A DNA stretch of 64,000 nucleotides from Bacillus thuringiensis (GTDB lineage: Bacteria; Bacillota; Bacilli; Bacillales; Bacillaceae_G), in the NCBI RefSeq assembly GCF_022095615.2, contig NZ_CP155559.1, positions 3,283,501 through 3,347,500 on the forward strand, read 5' to 3'. Each line of letters opens with the position of its first letter. Positions within the stretch are counted from its first letter, which is position 1. The notes under the pieces are model-generated. The model did not search any database. It saw only the letters and a list, made by a program, of their open reading frames with translations, and had not been told where the DNA came from. Positions 44,763 to 53,572 of this stretch are shown piece after piece. Both the position numbers and the translations under genes were made by a program.

Positions 44763-44811
44763 AAAAAGAGCGTATTAATAGTAATGTTTCTACTTTGAAC
44801 ACGCTCTTTTT
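44763..44811 (-). terminator. Terminator of second oppA paralogue
   Basis: Stem AAAAAGAGCGT/ACGCTCTTTTT with a 27-nt loop, 3 bp after the stop. Confidence 0.8.
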
Positions 44812-44813
44812 TA

Positions 44814-46520
44814 TTATTTTCCTTCCGTTACATAAGCCCACTTAAAGCTATATTCTGGACTGATGTTATGTTTCACAATTCCTTTTACATTCGGCTTCAT
44901 TACATACGCTCTTCCTGTTTGGTATAAAGGAACTAATCCAGCATCTTCTTCAAGGAATAATTTTTCTGCTTTTCCTAACGTTTCCCAACGCTTCTTCGGA
45001 TCAGACAATAATTCATTACCTGCTTGTTTAACCATTTCATCATATTTTTGATTCGAATAACTCATTTGGTTATATGGGCTCTTCGACTCAAACATATCAA
45101 TAAATGTCATTGGATCCGAATAATCTGGGCTCCAGCCTGCAAATGAAACTTCATAATCTTGTGCCGACTCTAATTTCAGTTTTTGTTTGAACGGCTGAAT
45201 TTTTGTGTTAACCGTTACACCTTTTAAGTTTTTCTCAATTTGATCTTTAAAGTAGTCAGCAATTTTCTTCGCAGTACCATCATCATAGCTTAGTAATTCA
45301 ATTGTAATTTGGTCTTTTCCAAGTTCTTTTTTCGCTGCATCCCAAGCTGCTGCACCTTTTTTCGGATCATATTTTAGACCGTTTTTAAATGTATCTTGGT
45401 AATCTTTACCGTCTGGTCCTGTCGCAAGTCCTTTTGGTACTAATTGATCTGTTGCTTTTGAACCGTTATTTAAAATAACGTTTGCTAATCCTTTTTTATC
45501 AATTGATAATGCGATCGCTTCACGCAGTTTTTTGCTCTTTAACGGTGTATCTTGTCCGTTACGTTTTTGGTTTAAACGTAAGAAGAATGTACTCGCTTCA
45601 GAATACTCACCGTACTCCTCTTTGTTCGATTTATATTTATCAACGAATTCTCCTGATAATAATGTGAAATCAATTGATCCTGTATCATATAAGTTTACTT
45701 TCGTCGCAACTTCTTTTACTACACTGTAGTTAATTTCTTCTAATTTTACAGTCTTATTATCCCAGTACTTATCATTTTTCTTTAGCTGCCATCCTTGTTC
45801 GTGTTTCCAGGAAGCCATCACAAACGGTCCGTTATACAACGTTGTATCTGCTTCTAAACCGAATTTATCTCCTTTTTCTTTTACGAACTTTTCATTTAAA
45901 GGATAGTAAGATGGGAATGCCATTAAATTCAAGAAATATGGTACTGGTTTTTCTAATTCTACTTCTAGCGTATAATCATCTACCGCTTTTGCCCCTAAAT
46001 CTGTTAGTGGCTTTTCGCCTTTATTAATTGCCTCTGCATTTTTAATGTAGAAAGCGATAAACGCATATTCTGCCGCTGTATTCTTATCGAGTAAGCGTTG
46101 CCATCCGTATACGAAATCTTTCGCTGTTACAGGGTCGCCGTTTGACCATTTTGCATCTTTACGTAGTTTAAATGTATATTTTTTGCCATCCTCGCTTTTC
46201 GTGCTAGATTCTGCTGCAGCTGGGATCGGCTTATTATCTTTATCTAATCGATATAAGCCTTCCATTGTGTTCCCTAAAATTTGAGAACCTAATGTATCAG
46301 TAGACTTCGAAACATCCATCGTCGGAATCTCTTGATTCTCTGTACGATTTAACACTTGTTTCGCTGCGTATTTAATTTCAGATTTTTTCTCTTCCCCACC
46401 ACCACTAGACGTCGTAGTTGATTTCTTCTCCCCACCAGATCCAGAACACGCTGTCAACGCCATACTCATCGCTAAAACTGGCGCTACAACCGCCGTGAAC
46501 TTTTTCATCTTTTTCTTCAT
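44814..46520 (-). CDS. Oligopeptide-binding lipoprotein OppA, paralogue 2
   Basis: A 568-residue paralogue very similar along its whole length to the copies on both sides. It has the same LTAC lipobox (Cys24 or 25), a Gly/Ser linker and SBP_bac_5 segments. Its leader keeps the promoter arrangement of paralogue 3 (TTTACA, 16 bp, TAGAAT) and a CodY-like site matching 13 of 15 consensus positions. This suggests duplication of gene and leader together. GGGAGGG precedes ATG 46520. Differences from the other copies are scattered and could alter peptide preference. Confidence 0.92.
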   Translation of the reverse strand: MKKKMKKFTAVVAPVLAMSMALTACSGSGGEKKSTTTSSGGGEEKKSEIKYAAKQVLNRTENQEIPTMDVSKSTDTLGSQILGNTMEGLYRLDKDNKPIPAAAESSTKSEDGKKYTFKLRKDAKWSNGDPVTAKDFVYGWQRLLDKNTAAEYAFIAFYIKNAEAINKGEKPLTDLGAKAVDDYTLEVELEKPVPYFLNLMAFPSYYPLNEKFVKEKGDKFGLEADTTLYNGPFVMASWKHEQGWQLKKNDKYWDNKTVKLEEINYSVVKEVATKVNLYDTGSIDFTLLSGEFVDKYKSNKEEYGEYSEASTFFLRLNQKRNGQDTPLKSKKLREAIALSIDKKGLANVILNNGSKATDQLVPKGLATGPDGKDYQDTFKNGLKYDPKKGAAAWDAAKKELGKDQITIELLSYDDGTAKKIADYFKDQIEKNLKGVTVNTKIQPFKQKLKLESAQDYEVSFAGWSPDYSDPMTFIDMFESKSPYNQMSYSNQKYDEMVKQAGNELLSDPKKRWETLGKAEKLFLEEDAGLVPLYQTGRAYVMKPNVKGIVKHNISPEYSFKWAYVTEGK

Positions 46521-46578
46521 TTTTGTACCCTCCCCAATTATATGTACGAAACTAATTTTGATAGATTTTCTAATAACC

Positions 46579-46593
46579 AGTTATCAGAAAATT
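46579..46593. promoter_or_regulatory. CodY-like site, oppA paralogue 2
   Basis: AGTTATCAGAAAATT matches the CodY consensus AATTTTCWGAAAATT at 13 of 15 positions, in the transcribed leader. Confidence 0.5.
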
Positions 46594-46606
46594 CTTATTA
46601 ATTAAT

Positions 46607-46634
46607 ATTCTACTAATTTTTCAGGTTTTGTAAA
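46607..46634 (-). promoter_or_regulatory. Predicted promoter of oppA paralogue 2
   Basis: Minus-strand TTTACA (46629-46634), 16-bp spacer, TAGAAT (46607-46612). The same elements precede paralogue 3. Confidence 0.6.
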
Positions 46635-46757
46635 GTTATTTTTAAAATATTCTAAAAATTATTTTTTTGTAATAGTAAAACGTATTTTTTACAATTAGCA
46701 CTATACAAGTACCATCTTCCTTATATCTATTGATTTATTGCATTTGATAACATAATA

Positions 46758-46802
46758 AAAGAGCATTCCAAAAGTAAATAGTCTACTTTTGGAATGCTCT
46801 TT
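46758..46802 (-). terminator. Terminator of third oppA paralogue
   Basis: Long stem AAAGAGCATTCCAAAAGTA with its complement and a 7-nt loop. It lies about 95 bp after the stop. Confidence 0.82.
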
Positions 46803-46899
46803 CAGTTTATCTTTCTATTGTGGACAACGAGATTCTCACTACAAAATAAGCTAAGAAACTTATATGCATCCACTTAAATATAGCCTCACTGCTTAAAAA

Positions 46900-48612
46900 T
46901 TATTTTCCATCTTTTTCAGTCATGTACGCCCACTTGAAGCTATACTCTGGGCTAATGTTATGGTGAACGATGCCTTTTGCATTTGGTTTTTGAACGTATG
47001 CATCACCACGTTGGTATAAAGGTACAAGCGCTACATCTTGCTCAAGAAGTAATTTCTCAGCTTTTCCTAACTCTTCCCAACGTTTCTTCGCGTCACCCAT
47101 TAATTCTCCGCCAGCTTTTTTGATCATATCATCATATTTTGAATCAGCGAAGCTCATTTGGTTATGAGAATGATTAGACTGGAACATATCTAAGAATGTC
47201 ATTGGGTCAGCGTAGTCAGGTCCCCAACCAGCATATGATAAATCATAGTCTTGCTCTGTTTCTAATTTCAGCTTTTGTTTGAATGGCTGAAGTTTAATAT
47301 TAACAGTTACACCTTTTAAGTTTTTCTCAATTTGATCTTTTACATATTCCCCAACTTTTTTCGCATTACCAGTGTCATAGTTTAATAGCTCAATTGTAAC
47401 TTGGTCTTTCCCAAGCTCTTTTTTCGCTTCATCCCATGCAGCTGCTGCTTTTTTCGCATCTGGTTTAATACCATTTTTAAATGTTTCTTGGAAGTCTTTA
47501 CCGTCTGGTCCAGTTGCTAATCCTTTCGGTACTAAGAAGTCCGCAGGCTTAGATCCATCATTTAAAATAACGTTTGATAAATTCTTTTTATCGATTGATA
47601 ATGCGATTGCTTCACGTAATTTTTGGCTCTTTAACGGTGTATCTTGTCCACCACGTTTTTGGTTCATACGTAAGAAGTAAGTACTTACTTGCGAGTATGT
47701 GCCAAACTCTTCTTTGTTGCTTCTATACTTATCAACGAATTCACCTGTTAATAGCGCGAAATCAATTGCATTTGTATCATATAGGTTTACTCTTGTAGCT
47801 ACTTCTTTTACTACACTATAGTTAATTTCATCTAGTTTTACAGTCTTTTTATCCCAATATTGATCGTTTTTCTTTAGTTTCCAGCCTTGCTCGTGCTTCC
47901 AATCAGTAAGAACGAACGGTCCGTTATATACTGTTGTATCAGACTCTAAACCGTATTTATCCCCTTTTTCTTTTACGAACTTCTCATTTAATGGATAGTA
48001 CGATGGGAATGCTACTAAGTTTAAGAAGTATGGTACTGCTTGTTCTAATTCAACTTCAAAAGTAAGGTCGTCTACTGCCTTTACTCCTAGTTCTGTTACA
48101 GGTTTTTCCCCTTTATTAACGGCTTCTGCATTTTTAATTGGGAATGCAATGAATGCATACTCAGCAGCTGTTTTTGGGTCTAATAGACGTTGCCAAGCAT
48201 ATACGAAATCTTTCGCTGTTACAGGATCACCATTTGACCATTTTGCATCTTTACGTAATTTGAATGTATATTTTTTACCATCCTCACTCTTCGTGCTTGA
48301 CTCTGCCGCAGCTGGGATTGGTTTGTTATCTTTATCTAATCGGTATAAACCTTCCATTGTGTTCCCTAAAATTTGAGAACCTAATGTATCAGTATTTTTA
48401 GAAGTATCCATTGTCGGAATCTCATTTGTTTCAGTACGATTTAGTACTTGTTTCGCTGCTAATTTTTCTTCTGATTTGCTATCTCCGCCAGAGCTAGAAT
48501 TTGTGCTTGTCTTCTTATCTCCGCCTGATGTAGAACATGCTGTCAATGCCATACTCATTGCTAAAACTGGTGCTACAACTGCTGTTAATTTTTTGATTTT
48601 TTTCTTTTTCAC
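46900..48612 (-). CDS. Oligopeptide-binding lipoprotein OppA, paralogue 3
   Basis: A 570-residue SBP_bac_5 lipoprotein with LTAC lipobox (Cys26) and the same motifs as its two downstream paralogues. It starts at GTG 48612, 8 bp after GGGAGGG; the neighbours use ATG. The 5' region has a promoter and two CodY-like boxes, one matching 14 of 15 positions, so expression probably falls when branched-chain amino acids and GTP are plentiful. No permease genes are present here. Confidence 0.92.
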   Translation of the reverse strand: MKKKKIKKLTAVVAPVLAMSMALTACSTSGGDKKTSTNSSSGGDSKSEEKLAAKQVLNRTETNEIPTMDTSKNTDTLGSQILGNTMEGLYRLDKDNKPIPAAAESSTKSEDGKKYTFKLRKDAKWSNGDPVTAKDFVYAWQRLLDPKTAAEYAFIAFPIKNAEAVNKGEKPVTELGVKAVDDLTFEVELEQAVPYFLNLVAFPSYYPLNEKFVKEKGDKYGLESDTTVYNGPFVLTDWKHEQGWKLKKNDQYWDKKTVKLDEINYSVVKEVATRVNLYDTNAIDFALLTGEFVDKYRSNKEEFGTYSQVSTYFLRMNQKRGGQDTPLKSQKLREAIALSIDKKNLSNVILNDGSKPADFLVPKGLATGPDGKDFQETFKNGIKPDAKKAAAAWDEAKKELGKDQVTIELLNYDTGNAKKVGEYVKDQIEKNLKGVTVNIKLQPFKQKLKLETEQDYDLSYAGWGPDYADPMTFLDMFQSNHSHNQMSFADSKYDDMIKKAGGELMGDAKKRWEELGKAEKLLLEQDVALVPLYQRGDAYVQKPNAKGIVHHNISPEYSFKWAYMTEKDGK

Positions 48613-48651
48613 TTTCTGTACCCTCCCTAATTCTTAACGCTCTCATTTAAG

Positions 48652-48666
48652 AATTTTCTGATAATT
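48652..48666. promoter_or_regulatory. CodY box, oppA paralogue 3
   Basis: AATTTTCTGATAATT matches the CodY consensus AATTTTCWGAAAATT at 14 of 15 positions. It lies about 40 bp before the start codon and downstream of the promoter, so CodY could act as a roadblock. Confidence 0.7.
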
Positions 48667-48682
48667 CTGTTTTTCTTTATAT

Positions 48683-48697
48683 ATTTATCAGAAGATT
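48683..48697. promoter_or_regulatory. Second CodY-like site, oppA paralogue 3
   Basis: ATTTATCAGAAGATT matches 12 of 15 consensus positions, 31 bp centre to centre from the stronger box. Confidence 0.4.
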
Positions 48698-48710
48698 CTT
48701 ATTAACTATT

Positions 48711-48738
48711 ATTCTACTAATTTTTTGAGTTTTGTAAA
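48711..48738 (-). promoter_or_regulatory. Predicted promoter of oppA paralogue 3
   Basis: Minus-strand TTTACA (48733-48738), 16-bp spacer and TAGAAT (48711-48716). Confidence 0.6.
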
Positions 48739-48935
48739 GTGTTATTATTGAAAATTTTTAAAAAATTATTTTTTTACAGTAATATTCATAAAAATTCCAT
48801 AATCTTTTGAAACACTATATTTCATTGAATTCTATGTATTGATTTAATAACCTTTATATCCTTCCACTATAAAACACTTGTAAATTATTGTTAATAAATA
48901 ATGTATATCGTAACAAACCTCTTTTCTACAAAAAT

Positions 48936-48963
48936 AAAAAAAGTCAGCAAAGCTGACTTTTTT
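48936..48963 (-). terminator. Terminator of the dicarboxylate symporter gene
   Basis: Stem AAAAAGTCAGC/GCTGACTTTTT with a 3-nt loop, overlapping the stop codon. Confidence 0.85.
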
Positions 48964-50224
48964 ATCCGGCCATTTTCTCTCTTTTCATTTCTTCTACTAT
49001 CCTCTTATACTTCTCATCATCAAATTCATTTTCACTTTTTGCAACAACTACAGTCGCAATACCGTTACCAATTAAGTTGACGATAGCACGTGCTTCTGAC
49101 ATGAAACGATCTACACCAAGTAATAGTGCTAACCCTTCTAATGGAATAACATTCATTGCAGATAGAGTAGATGCTAATACAATAAACCCTCCACCTGTTA
49201 CTGCTGCTGCACCTTTAGATGTAACTAACAAAATAGCTATTATAGTTAATTGTTGACCTAGTGAAAGATCGACGTGAAAGACTTGAGCTAAAAATATAGT
49301 AGCCATCGATAAATAAATCGTTGTTCCGTCTAAATTAAAAGAATATCCCGTCGGAATGACTAAACCTACTACCGGCTTCGAACACCCGAAGTCTTCCATC
49401 TTTGTCATCATTCGCGGCAGTACTGATTCTGATGATGATGTCCCGAGAACAATGAGTAATTCTTCTTTAATATGCGCCAAATATTTCCACAAACTAAATT
49501 TATACAATTTACAAATAAAATTTAAAACGATAAAAACAAATAATGCCATTGTTGCATATACACAAATCATTAATTTACCGAGTGGAATAAGTGTACTTAA
49601 ACCATATTTACCAATTGTAAACGCCATCCCGCCGAATGCGCCAACCGGTGCTAACTTCATAACAATGGATAAAATATTAAAAAATATTTTCGATAATCTT
49701 TCAAAAAAGTCGATAACCGGTTGTCCATTTTTCCCTAGCATCGTTAACCCTGCACCGAATAAAATGGAGAAGAACAGAACTTGTAAAATATCTCCTTTTG
49801 CAAATGCTTCAAACATGTTAGATGGTACAATATGTAAAAAGAAATCCATCCATTTCATTTCTTGCCCGCTTTGTACATATTGTGAAACATCCCCGCCCTT
49901 TAGTTTTGAAGGATCTAATCCATCTCCAGGACGTACAACATTCGCTACGATGATACCAATAATTAAAGCCGCTGTTGTAACAATTTCAAAATATAATAGT
50001 GCCTTACCACCAACACGACCTACCTTTTTCATACTTCCCATACTTGCAATACCAAGCACAATTGTTAAAAAAATAATCGGTGCAATAACCATTTTAATCA
50101 TATTGATGAACGTTTCACCAATTGGCTTCATCTGCTGTCCAACACTAGGCCAAATTGCCCCTACTGCAATACCACAAATAATTGCCATAATAACTTGGAA
50201 TGTTAAATTTTTTGCAATTCTCAT
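48962..50224 (-). CDS. dctP: C4-dicarboxylate:cation symporter (DctA/DctP family)
   Basis: A 420-residue DAACS-family transporter. LLIVLGTSSSESVLPRMM (serine-rich re-entrant loop) and PTGYSFNLDGTTIYLSMA (substrate/cation site) are closely similar to E. coli DctA, as are GFIVLASTLSAM and DRFMSEARAIVNLIGNGIATVVVAK. It should import succinate, fumarate or malate with H+ or Na+. The family also includes glutamate carriers, but the DctA-like motifs favour dicarboxylates. It is monocistronic. GTAATAAC-N6-GTTATTTAC at 50288-50310 upstream is a possible operator. Confidence 0.87.
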   Translation of the reverse strand: MRIAKNLTFQVIMAIICGIAVGAIWPSVGQQMKPIGETFINMIKMVIAPIIFLTIVLGIASMGSMKKVGRVGGKALLYFEIVTTAALIIGIIVANVVRPGDGLDPSKLKGGDVSQYVQSGQEMKWMDFFLHIVPSNMFEAFAKGDILQVLFFSILFGAGLTMLGKNGQPVIDFFERLSKIFFNILSIVMKLAPVGAFGGMAFTIGKYGLSTLIPLGKLMICVYATMALFVFIVLNFICKLYKFSLWKYLAHIKEELLIVLGTSSSESVLPRMMTKMEDFGCSKPVVGLVIPTGYSFNLDGTTIYLSMATIFLAQVFHVDLSLGQQLTIIAILLVTSKGAAAVTGGGFIVLASTLSAMNVIPLEGLALLLGVDRFMSEARAIVNLIGNGIATVVVAKSENEFDDEKYKRIVEEMKREKMAG

Positions 50225-50400
50225 TTTTAATGCTCCCCTGTTTTTTCATTTCTCCCAAACTATATTAATCATTAACATTTATTCTATGTAATAACCCCCT
50301 TGTTATTTACCTTAAACCACAACTTTATGTTACACTATTTCCTTTTATTTTTAAATAGTATATAACATTAAAGAATAAATGACATACTACTAAACACAAT

Positions 50401-50426
50401 AAAAAAGCAGACATTTCGCCTGCTTT
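50401..50426 (-). terminator. Terminator of the ECF sigma-LCP operon
   Basis: Stem AAAGCAG/CTGCTTT with a 9-nt loop, overlapping the stop of the LCP gene; T6 follows on the minus strand. Confidence 0.75.
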
Positions 50427-51462
50427 AATTCTCCTCAATCTGCTTTTCACTTAATCCTAGATGTGTTCTAAGCGTATTACTCAAACTCTGTAGATCTTTT
50501 TTATTAGGGTTATAGTAATATACACGTTGCCCATTTGGACCATTAGGTAAATACAAATCATCACCAGCTAATTGAATTTTTTCAACTGAACCGTTTAAAC
50601 CGTACTTATAAAAAGATAAAATATCATCCATTACTAAGTTTGTTTTAAAATCACCGTCAACCGCCTCAACCATTTTTTCTAGTTTCGTAATCGAACCTAC
50701 ACTTTTTAATTTACTTAACATCGCTTCAATAACAAGCTGTTGGCGCTGACCTCTCATTGCATCACTATCAATATGACGCGTTCTTGCCAGTGCAAGCGCT
50801 TCTTCCCCTGTTAATTTTTGTAGTCCTTTTTTCAAATGGATTGCGTCAGGTTCATCTTTACTATTTTGCTCCGTAAATTCAACTGGAACATCTACTTCAA
50901 TCCCATCTAATCCATCAACAATTTTAGTAAATGCATTAAAATTAAACTTCACAAAATAATCAACAGGTACTTGTAATAATTTTTCTACCGCTTCCACTGA
51001 AGCTTGCGGTCCTCCATCTTTACCATTTTTAACGAAACCACTTCCATATGCATGCGTTATTTTATCTTTTTTCTTTTCAACTGGAACATATGTATATGTA
51101 TCACGTGGTATGCTCGTTAATTTCACTGTCTTATTATCTTTATTAAAAGTAGCTAGCAAAAGCGCATCTGTATGAAAAGCACCATTATACTCCTTTTGTC
51201 GTTCTTGATTTTCATCAATTCCCATAATTAAAAGTGAAACATTATTTGCAATTGGTTTTACGGCTTTCTCACGTAAATTTGATTTTTCACCACGCGCTAA
51301 ATTAACATTTGATTTTTGTACGAGATTAGAAGTTTTCATATATACGTAAGTACCATATCCAACTCCGCCAAATAGTAATATTGCTAACAATATACTTATT
51401 ATCGTTGTCTTCTTATATTTTCGTTTATTTTTCTTTTCTCTTGAAGAAGAGTGATTCTCCAT
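50425..51462 (-). CDS. LytR-CpsA-Psr (LCP) family protein
   Basis: A 345-residue membrane protein with a basic N-terminus, one transmembrane helix (about 19-42) and an extracellular LCP domain. Motifs include SLLIMGIDEN, FHTDALLLATF, the SIPRDT arginine/aspartate loop that binds polyprenyl pyrophosphate, and ALARTRHIDSDAMRGQRQQ. LCP enzymes join teichoic acids or other glycopolymers to peptidoglycan. It starts 17 bp after the anti-sigma stop, so cell-wall polymer ligation seems to be a direct output of this ECF operon. Confidence 0.9.
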   Translation of the reverse strand: MENHSSSREKKNKRKYKKTTIISILLAILLFGGVGYGTYVYMKTSNLVQKSNVNLARGEKSNLREKAVKPIANNVSLLIMGIDENQERQKEYNGAFHTDALLLATFNKDNKTVKLTSIPRDTYTYVPVEKKKDKITHAYGSGFVKNGKDGGPQASVEAVEKLLQVPVDYFVKFNFNAFTKIVDGLDGIEVDVPVEFTEQNSKDEPDAIHLKKGLQKLTGEEALALARTRHIDSDAMRGQRQQLVIEAMLSKLKSVGSITKLEKMVEAVDGDFKTNLVMDDILSFYKYGLNGSVEKIQLAGDDLYLPNGPNGQRVYYYNPNKKDLQSLSNTLRTHLGLSEKQIEEN

Positions 51463-51479
51463 ATGTTTTCCTCCGTTTT

Positions 51480-52478
51480 CTATTCATCTAATATATTTTT
51501 CAATTTTTCATAATTAGCGCTTTCCTTTTGAAATGTATTCTCTTTCAATCCTTTGTTTATTTGTATCCATTCGGTCGTAATCGAATATTGAATCATACCC
51601 TCGTGGAAACTAAGGAATTTTAGCATAATCCCTGTATTTTTCTCTACAACCATTTCAAATTTCCCTCTTAAATCTTCAGATGTACTTACAGGCATTTCTA
51701 TATTTATTGTCCCTTCTATTTTGTAGCAATCAAGTCCAAGATACTTCGTTTCTTTATAATTCCAATCTTTATATCGAATTAATAGATCAGTAAATTCTGA
51801 TTGAATACTATACTTCGCGAATCCCACATATTCATCATCATATCTTTTTTTCTCACCTGATTTTCTCAATAACCTTTCCGTAGGATTTAATTTTAATAGT
51901 TCATTGTTTTTTTCTTTCGGGCTCCATTTTGTCTCTTTATATGTATACTTCTCATCATCAAATTCTTTTTTCTTGCCCTCGTTATATATAATTGTTCGTT
52001 TTTTCGCTAGTTTATCTTCTTTCGAAGAAATACCACTTTGTCCCTCCGTATCAATCGCATATTTGTATGTTGTAGCAATTCTTGACGAGCTAGAATATTC
52101 CTCAAATTGTCCTGAAATATTTTTAAAATGATCAATGGAATCCAACATTTTTTCTTGAATCTTTTCTTTATCTGGATAATTCACATTCGATTTTACTTCC
52201 TCTTCATTTTCATAATCAGAAAACGTCTTTTTCTTTACATATTCAAATACTCCACCATTTTGAGCGAAAATTTGATCAGAAAACTCCGACATAGACACAA
52301 TTGAAAGTGCTAGAACCGCTGCACTTATAACCATCATATAAACTCTGTAACCTTTCTTTTTAACCGGAAGATTATGTAGTGTACCATTAATCTTTTCATT
52401 TAACTCTGGCGGCACTATAACATTCTCTTCTTTTATTCTCTTTTTTAATTTCTCATCAAATAATTTTTCATCATCCAT
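51480..52478 (-). CDS. Predicted membrane anti-sigma factor with extracytoplasmic sensor domain
   Basis: A 332-residue protein. Residues 1-43 are cytoplasmic and charged, a transmembrane helix spans about 44-63, and about 270 residues lie outside. The outer part resembles RseB/LolA-like sensor domains of sigma regulators (outer-membrane lipoprotein carrier-like fold), with the pattern GLDCYKIEGTI and EMVVEKNTGIMLKF. Position directly after an ECF sigma gene (12 bp) and this topology make an anti-sigma role likely. I see no canonical ZAS zinc motif. Start is ATG 52478, after GGGGG at 8-nt spacing. Confidence 0.75.
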   Translation of the reverse strand: MDDEKLFDEKLKKRIKEENVIVPPELNEKINGTLHNLPVKKKGYRVYMMVISAAVLALSIVSMSEFSDQIFAQNGGVFEYVKKKTFSDYENEEEVKSNVNYPDKEKIQEKMLDSIDHFKNISGQFEEYSSSSRIATTYKYAIDTEGQSGISSKEDKLAKKRTIIYNEGKKKEFDDEKYTYKETKWSPKEKNNELLKLNPTERLLRKSGEKKRYDDEYVGFAKYSIQSEFTDLLIRYKDWNYKETKYLGLDCYKIEGTINIEMPVSTSEDLRGKFEMVVEKNTGIMLKFLSFHEGMIQYSITTEWIQINKGLKENTFQKESANYEKLKNILDE

Positions 52479-52490
52479 CCTTTGCACCCC

Positions 52491-53024
52491 CTATTCCATC
52501 TTTAATCGCTTTTGCAGTTGTTCCCTCGCACGTGACAATCTCGATTTCACTGTTCCTTTTGGTATTTCTAAAAGCTTGGCAATACTTTCTTGATTCATAT
52601 CTTCATAATAATAAAGCACCGTAACAGCTCTTAATTCTTCATGTAACGATTGAATCGCATTACACAAATCTATATCTTCATACTGATCACACGCACTCAT
52701 ATTGTAATCATTCTCTTCTGTCACAATTACCTTTTTATATGTTCTAATAATATTGTTACACTCATTCATTAAAATTCGAATTAACCAAGTTTGAAAAAAC
52801 TCTTCTTTTTTTAATTTTTTTATATTTTCATAGGCTTTTAAAATTGTTGCCTGTATCGCATCCTCTATATTTGTCTCATCACGTAACATAGCCTTTGCAA
52901 TACGATACATCTTCACTTTTTCTGTATGTATAAGCGCCATAAACGCTTCATGATCACCTTTTTTCGCTAAGGAAACATCCGTTTCTTCTTTTACAATCAT
53001 TTTATATAAAGGGATTACTTTCAC
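52491..53024 (-). CDS. ECF-type RNA polymerase sigma factor
   Basis: A 177-residue sigma-70 family ECF factor. Region 2 is at about residues 25-95 (MYRIAKAMLRDETNIEDAIQATILKAYENI, then FFQTWLIRILMNECNN), and region 4 at about 118-172 with the helix-turn-helix NQESIAKLLEIPKGTVKSRLSRARE. The TFQTW/IRILMN pattern is shared with SigM, SigV and SigW-type factors. Its own promoter at 53071 has the matching ECF form, so it probably activates itself. The downstream genes encode a membrane anti-sigma and an LCP protein, indicating an envelope-stress function. Confidence 0.92.
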   Translation of the reverse strand: MKVIPLYKMIVKEETDVSLAKKGDHEAFMALIHTEKVKMYRIAKAMLRDETNIEDAIQATILKAYENIKKLKKEEFFQTWLIRILMNECNNIIRTYKKVIVTEENDYNMSACDQYEDIDLCNAIQSLHEELRAVTVLYYYEDMNQESIAKLLEIPKGTVKSRLSRAREQLQKRLKME

Positions 53025-53070
53025 AATCGCTCCTCCTGTTTCATCCTCACTTCAAATTTAACTTTACATG

Positions 53071-53101
53071 TATTAGACGGATGGGCCTAGAAAAAGGTTC
53101 A
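53071..53101 (-). promoter_or_regulatory. Autoregulatory ECF sigma promoter
   Basis: On the minus strand, TGAACC (53096-53101), 16 bp, then CGTCTAATA (53071-53079). This matches the AAC / CGTC pattern of Bacillus ECF promoters, just upstream of the sigma gene. Confidence 0.78.
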
Positions 53102-53150
53102 TTTTTTTGAATATTTTCACAAAAAAGATAAACATTCTTCATGTTTACCT

Positions 53151-53522
53151 TTACTCAGATGTAATTCTAAGGAAATATCCATCTGGATCTAGAACTTTAA
53201 ATCCCCTCATCTCCCATGGGTAAGTTTGAATTTCTTCTTGTATTGTGCACCGCTTCTCTTTACAACGTTCATATACGTCTTCAATCCGATTGACAACAAT
53301 AATTAGTTCAAAACCATTCCCCTTCATTTCTTTTCGATCGTAAAAATAGTGATTTTCATTCAATCTTGAATCACTAACTAGTAATAAAGAGAACTGGTCG
53401 TGATTAAAACGTGCTCCATGCATACCTTTTTTATACAGCTTTAAACCAATTACTTCTTTATAGAACAATGCTGACTTTTCTATATCATTTACATATAGCT
53501 GCACCCGGAACAAATGATTCAT
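53151..53522 (-). CDS. VOC (glyoxalase/bleomycin resistance) family protein
   Basis: A 123-residue vicinal-oxygen-chelate protein with two beta-alpha-beta-beta-beta modules: FRVQLYVNDIEKSALFYKEVIGL at the start and ELIIVVNRIEDVYERC plus GFKVLDPDGYFLRITSE at the end. The function of single-domain VOC proteins varies (glyoxalase, thiol transferase, drug binding) and cannot be fixed here. The start is ATG 53522, 6 bp after AGGAGG. A terminator for the ABC operon lies only about 20 bp upstream, so it needs read-through or a promoter inside that hairpin region. Confidence 0.8.
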   Translation of the reverse strand: MNHLFRVQLYVNDIEKSALFYKEVIGLKLYKKGMHGARFNHDQFSLLLVSDSRLNENHYFYDRKEMKGNGFELIIVVNRIEDVYERCKEKRCTIQEEIQTYPWEMRGFKVLDPDGYFLRITSE

Positions 53523-53542
53523 TCGTTTCCTCCTCATCAAAA

Positions 53543-53568
53543 AAAGCCCACTGTTTCAGTGGACTTTC
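53543..53568 (-). terminator. Terminator of the ABC transporter operon
   Basis: Stem CCCACTG/CAGTGG with AAG/CTT ends and a 3-nt loop, followed by T7 on the minus strand, 5 bp after the permease stop. Confidence 0.8.
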
Positions 53569-53572
53569 TACT

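Larger units (their letters stand above)
46521..46899. other. Intergenic region between oppA paralogues 2 and 3
   Basis: From left to right this 379-bp stretch holds the ribosome site and leader of paralogue 2, a CodY-like site at 46579, its promoter at 46607, an AT-rich piece with nothing recognised, the terminator of paralogue 3 at 46758, and about 95 bp with no evident feature. Confidence 0.7.
48613..48961. other. Intergenic region between oppA paralogue 3 and the dicarboxylate symporter
   Basis: This 349-bp stretch contains the ribosome site, two CodY-like sites and promoter of paralogue 3 up to 48738. About 195 bp of very AT-rich DNA with nothing recognised follows, then the symporter terminator at 48936. 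Confidence 0.7.

Noticed and set aside
42823..48612. Possibility that the three oppA copies are an assembly duplication
   Set aside because: The copies differ at many residues throughout, have different linkers and start codons, and have distinct terminators, so they are true paralogues.
53513..53568. Hairpin before the VOC gene considered as a dedicated attenuator
   Set aside because: It lies directly after the ABC permease stop on the same strand and is fully explained as that operon's terminator.
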